NCBI RefSeq assembly: GCF_000010725.1
Contig: NC_013854.1
Location: 2,633,001 to 2,697,000, forward strand
Reading direction: 5' to 3'
From: Azospirillum sp. B510
GTDB taxonomy: Bacteria > Pseudomonadota > Alphaproteobacteria > Azospirillales > Azospirillaceae
DNA: 64,000 bases
Under the pieces are notes generated by a model. The model saw only the letters and a list, made by a program, of their open reading frames with translations. It was not told where the DNA came from and ran no database searches. Below, piece by piece: positions 61,602 to 64,000 of the stretch. Numbering within the stretch: the stretch's first letter is position 1; every line of letters begins with the position of its first letter. The position numbers and the translations under genes are program-made.

Positions 61602-62191
61602 GACGGCTTCACCTCCCCGGCCGCTGGCGGCATTGGTGTTGGTGGGGGTGGCGCCAGCCGGGAACCGCGCAGCAGCTTCCAGCCATTGACGACGATCCCG
61701 GTCAGGTCCGAGACCATCGCCGGCAGCGACCCCACCAGACAGTTGTGCAGGAACCAACAGGGCAAGGCCACCAGCATGGTGCCGCGGAAGCGGGTAACCT
61801 CCGTTTGATAACGGGCGATGCTGATCAGCGCCGTGCCCGCGGCGGCGAAGGCGGAGGGCACCCCGGTCCAGGTGAGCGCCATCGCCAGGGCGATCACCGG
61901 CAGGATCGCCAGATAGACGATGCGGAACCCGGGCCGGCTGCCAAGCGCCAGCGCCGCCGCCACCTGCAACGCGGCAAGCCCGTTCAGCGCCGCTCCGGTC
62001 GGGGCGCCCACCATGGCGAAATGCAGGGCGAAGCACAGGCAAGGCACAAGCTGCACCAGCAGCATGCCGGTCCGGCTGCGGAAGAAGGGCCAGAGCATGC
62101 CGCCAAGCGTGCCGCAGAAGCCGAACAGCTGGGCGACGGACCATCCGCCGCCCTGTGCGGCGGGGAGCAGGTCGGTCAACAGCTCGCTCAT
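61598..62191 (-). CDS. YgjV-family inner-membrane protein
   Basis: The 197-residue protein has five or so membrane helices with VAQLFGFCGTLGGMLWPFFRSRTGMLLVQLVPCLCFALHFAMVGA at the start (split for length: QLFGFCGTLGGM, then LCFALHF), LNGLAALQVAAALALG, and ARYQTEVTRFRGTMLVALPCWFLHN. This matches Imp-YgjV, of unknown function. It overlaps the Crp-like gene by four bases and precedes it in the operon. The ATG at 62191 opens MSELLTDLLP. Confidence 0.85.
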   Translation of the reverse strand: MSELLTDLLPAAQGGGWSVAQLFGFCGTLGGMLWPFFRSRTGMLLVQLVPCLCFALHFAMVGAPTGAALNGLAALQVAAALALGSRPGFRIVYLAILPVIALAMALTWTGVPSAFAAAGTALISIARYQTEVTRFRGTMLVALPCWFLHNCLVGSLPAMVSDLTGIVVNGWKLLRGSRLAPPPPTPMPPAAGEVKPS

Positions 62192-62618
62192 ACCGGATCG
62201 CGCCTTCGACAGCTTGGGAGCAACAAGGAAAAGCCGACAGCGAACCGGTCGACAGAGAACCGGATGGGATGCCGGCCACCCGCCAACGCCGGCCGCCCCG
62301 GAGGGCGGCACGATGGAGCGGACATCATCAAAAGCAGAAGAGCGGAAGACACACGCAACGAACAGCCGGGCGGGACTCGAGCCACGACCGGATCACTCAC
62401 GAGCCAGGACCGCAAAAGCAGCAGAATAAAAGACAAGAACGCACGGCGCCCCCAACCGAGAGCACCGTGCGCTTAAAATCCGGATTCGCACCGGGACACC
62501 CGAAGCCAAAGCGGCTCGGGGCATCATCAGGCTTTTCAGCCAAGCGGAGCCAACCGTGATGGAGAGCGTCCGAACGGGACAATCGCCACCAAAGCCGAGG
62601 CCCGGATGAACCGGAACC
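62192..62618. other. Gap without a convincing gene
   Basis: This 427-base stretch lies between ygjV and the cold-shock gene on the minus strand. Open frames here look random. It probably holds the ygjV promoter and the 3' end of the cold-shock transcript. I see no tRNA, strong hairpin or repeat. Confidence 0.6.
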
Positions 62619-63179
62619 TTACAGGTACTCGACCTTGCCCGCTTCCGGACCCTTCTGGCCCTGGCGAACGGTGACGCGCACCTGATCGCCTTCCTGAAGG
62701 GTCTGCATGCCCGAACGGCGCAGCACGTTGACATGGACGAAGACGTCCTTGCCACCGGTGCTGGGCGTGATGAAGCCAAAGCCCTTGTCGGCATTGAACC
62801 ACTTCACGGTGCCGTCGACCTCTTCGCCGCCGCTGCCGCCGGCATCGTAGCCGCCGCGGTCATAGCCGCCACGGTCGAAGCCGCCGGTCCGCGGACGGGC
62901 CGAACGCTGAGCGGTCGACGCATCGACCGAGTGGATGGAGGCCACCTGCGGACCCTTCGGCCCACGGGCCAGGTCACAGGTGATGGTGGTGCCTTCGTCC
63001 AGCGCGTCGTAGCCGGCGGCCTGAACCGCGGAGACGTGCAGGAAGGCATCGGGCGAACCGTCCTCAGGCGACACGAAGCCGAACCCCTTGGTGGGGTTGA
63101 ACCACTTCACGGTGGCGGTGACGTTGGACTTGGTGATCTCGGGAGCGCGGAAGCCCTGGCGGGGCGGGCGGTCGAACAT
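62619..63179 (-). CDS. Double cold-shock domain protein
   Basis: The 186-residue protein has two cold-shock domains joined by a Gly/Arg/Asp-rich linker. The first (about 18-80) has ATVKWFNPTKGFGFVSPEDG and DAFLHVSAV. The second (about 121-186) has GTVKWFNADKGFGFITPSTGG and DVFVHVNVL. Both keep RNP1 (KGFGF) and RNP2 (FVHV/FLHV). It binds single-stranded nucleic acids and may act as an RNA chaperone. Two-domain forms are typical of alphaproteobacteria. The start at 63179 leads with MFDRPPRQGF. A long 5' gap lies upstream. Confidence 0.93.
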   Translation of the reverse strand: MFDRPPRQGFRAPEITKSNVTATVKWFNPTKGFGFVSPEDGSPDAFLHVSAVQAAGYDALDEGTTITCDLARGPKGPQVASIHSVDASTAQRSARPRTGGFDRGGYDRGGYDAGGSGGEEVDGTVKWFNADKGFGFITPSTGGKDVFVHVNVLRRSGMQTLQEGDQVRVTVRQGQKGPEAGKVEYL

Positions 63180-63737
63180 GTGTCTTCAAGCTCATAGAGT
63201 GTGCCGAAAGTCTGTTGTCACAGGGATCCGGCCCCAGGTCAAGCCTTCCAAAGGAAAGATGACCGAATCGCTGCCAAATGCCCCACCCCCGACCAGGGCG
63301 TGCCGCCCAGCCGGCGCCCCGGACCAGCGTAAGCGGCACCGAAGTGCCGTCCCACGCCCCCGCTTCCCACCAGCGGCATGCCACCGATGGCGCGACTCGG
63401 GAGGTTTTACACGCGAGCCGTGCGGATCACGCCCAGCCCACCGGCAGGCTCAACGTGGGATGGTCGGTGTGCCCGTGACCATGCGGATGGATGGGTCGCT
63501 GGTCCACCGGACAGCAATGCCGGCAAAGGTGGACGGAACCTTTCCGCCCGCCCGGCGGTCATCCCGACAGCCCCCTCGTCAGGAACCGGGACGGCCAATG
63601 GAGCAGCGCTGGCCCCATCGCGCCTCCGGATCGTCCCCCACGCGCCCGCGACGCCGCGCAGGCCGCCGGCCCCGGCCGCTGGTTGGCCTCTGTGCGGCGG
63701 AGGGCGCGGCCCCGGACATGAACGGCGGCTGACGCCC
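63180..63737. other. Gap upstream of the cold-shock gene
   Basis: This 558-base stretch has no gene that I can support. It must hold the promoter and 5' untranslated region of the cold-shock gene, which in this family is often long and structured. Several GC-rich short inverted repeats exist but none stands out. Confidence 0.6.
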
Positions 63738-64000
63738 TCAGCGCGCCGTGGCGGCGGCGGGAGCCGGGGCCGGCGGCAGGACCGGTATGGCGGTGGGTGG
63801 CGTGGTGCGGCGCGGCTGGGACGGCGCCACGTCGGCCGACAGGACGGCGTCACGGTCGCGGCAGCGGTCGACCACCTTCTGGCCGCAGGCGACGAATCCC
63901 AGATCCTTGTTCAGGCAGACCCGCACCTCCGCAACGTCGCGGCGGGAGCAGATGATGGCGACCCCTTCCGCCGTCAGGCCGGGGTTGGCCTCCAGGAACA
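63738..64000 (-). CDS. Unidentified protein, 3' end only (cut by window edge)
   Basis: The visible C-terminal 86 residues read FLEANPGLTAEGVAIICSRRDV, then VCLNKDLGFVACGQKVVDRCRDR, and end in a Pro/Ala-rich tail. Four cysteines in this short stretch suggest disulfides in a secreted protein, but no signal peptide is visible since the start is outside the window. Codon use is typical for the genome. No family is recognised. Confidence 0.5.
   Translation of the reverse strand, partial: FLEANPGLTAEGVAIICSRRDVAEVRVCLNKDLGFVACGQKVVDRCRDRDAVLSADVAPSQPRRTTPPTAIPVLPPAPAPAAATAR

Noticed and set aside
63088..63732. 214-residue plus-strand open frame upstream of the cold-shock gene
   Set aside because: Pro/Arg-rich random-looking sequence without a ribosome binding site or family, overlapping the cold-shock gene's 5' end.

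Overview
This is GC-rich alphaproteobacterial chromosomal DNA. The best fit is Azospirillum or a close relative in the Rhodospirillales. The inference rests on gene content and not on a database search. Pointers are PhaR and PhaC-type polyhydroxyalkanoate genes, RcdA (DUF1465), a Hsp20-DUF1150 pair, a chemoreceptor with a C-terminal PilZ domain, a full extra chemosensory operon, and strong third-position GC bias.

Layout. 1-4,900: PHA metabolism (two overlapping genes on the minus strand, phaR on the plus strand), a glutathionylspermidine-synthase-like enzyme, and tRNA-Ala(GGC) and tRNA-Leu(CAG). 5,000-10,400: a methyltransferase, MepA, an ABC-2 permease and a fused ABC exporter, all minus strand. 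10,500-16,800: rpmE, rcdA, a small heat-shock gene with a ROSE-type RNA thermometer, tRNA-Ser(CGA), rplU-rpmA, and an obgE-proB-HAD operon with overlapping genes. 16,850-25,730: a tight minus-strand operon proA-nadD-rsfS-rlmH-gpmI-envC-ctpA-yibQ. 25,900-27,160: a TSUP permease and rppH.

27,349-38,874 is the most notable region. It is a thirteen-gene plus-strand chemosensory operon: STAS, cheY, cheA, cheW, a decayed chemoreceptor fragment, cheR, cheD, cheB and a soluble chemoreceptor. It runs straight on into a partner-switching module: an STAS antagonist, an RsbW-like ATPase and two response-regulator/PP2C phosphatases, one of which has lost metal-binding residues. An intact IS5-type element sits exactly at the final stop codon. 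An intact ISAs1-type element lies just upstream of the predicted rpsD promoter (40,679-41,941).

42,000-64,000 is a mosaic. It holds a FAD oxidoreductase, a second ROSE-controlled Hsp20 with its DUF1150 partner, and an unknown 358-residue protein. A PilZ chemoreceptor is flanked by two paralogous zinc-ribbon mini-proteins. Then come rmuC, a Nudix hydrolase, a ChaN-PDZ protein, an SDR enzyme and an aminotransferase. After these are a gamma-glutamyltransferase-like lipoprotein without the catalytic threonine, an M48 protease with repeats, a phytase-like esterase, a DsbA-family protein, HAD and MT-A70 enzymes, a Crp-ygjV pair and a double cold-shock protein.

A dispersed palindromic repeat family (10.37, 20.87-21.01 and 24.29-24.44 kb) sits at gene 5' ends. 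In two genes it reads through in frame, adding residues before the conserved N-terminus. I see no rRNA, CRISPR array, prophage or replication origin.
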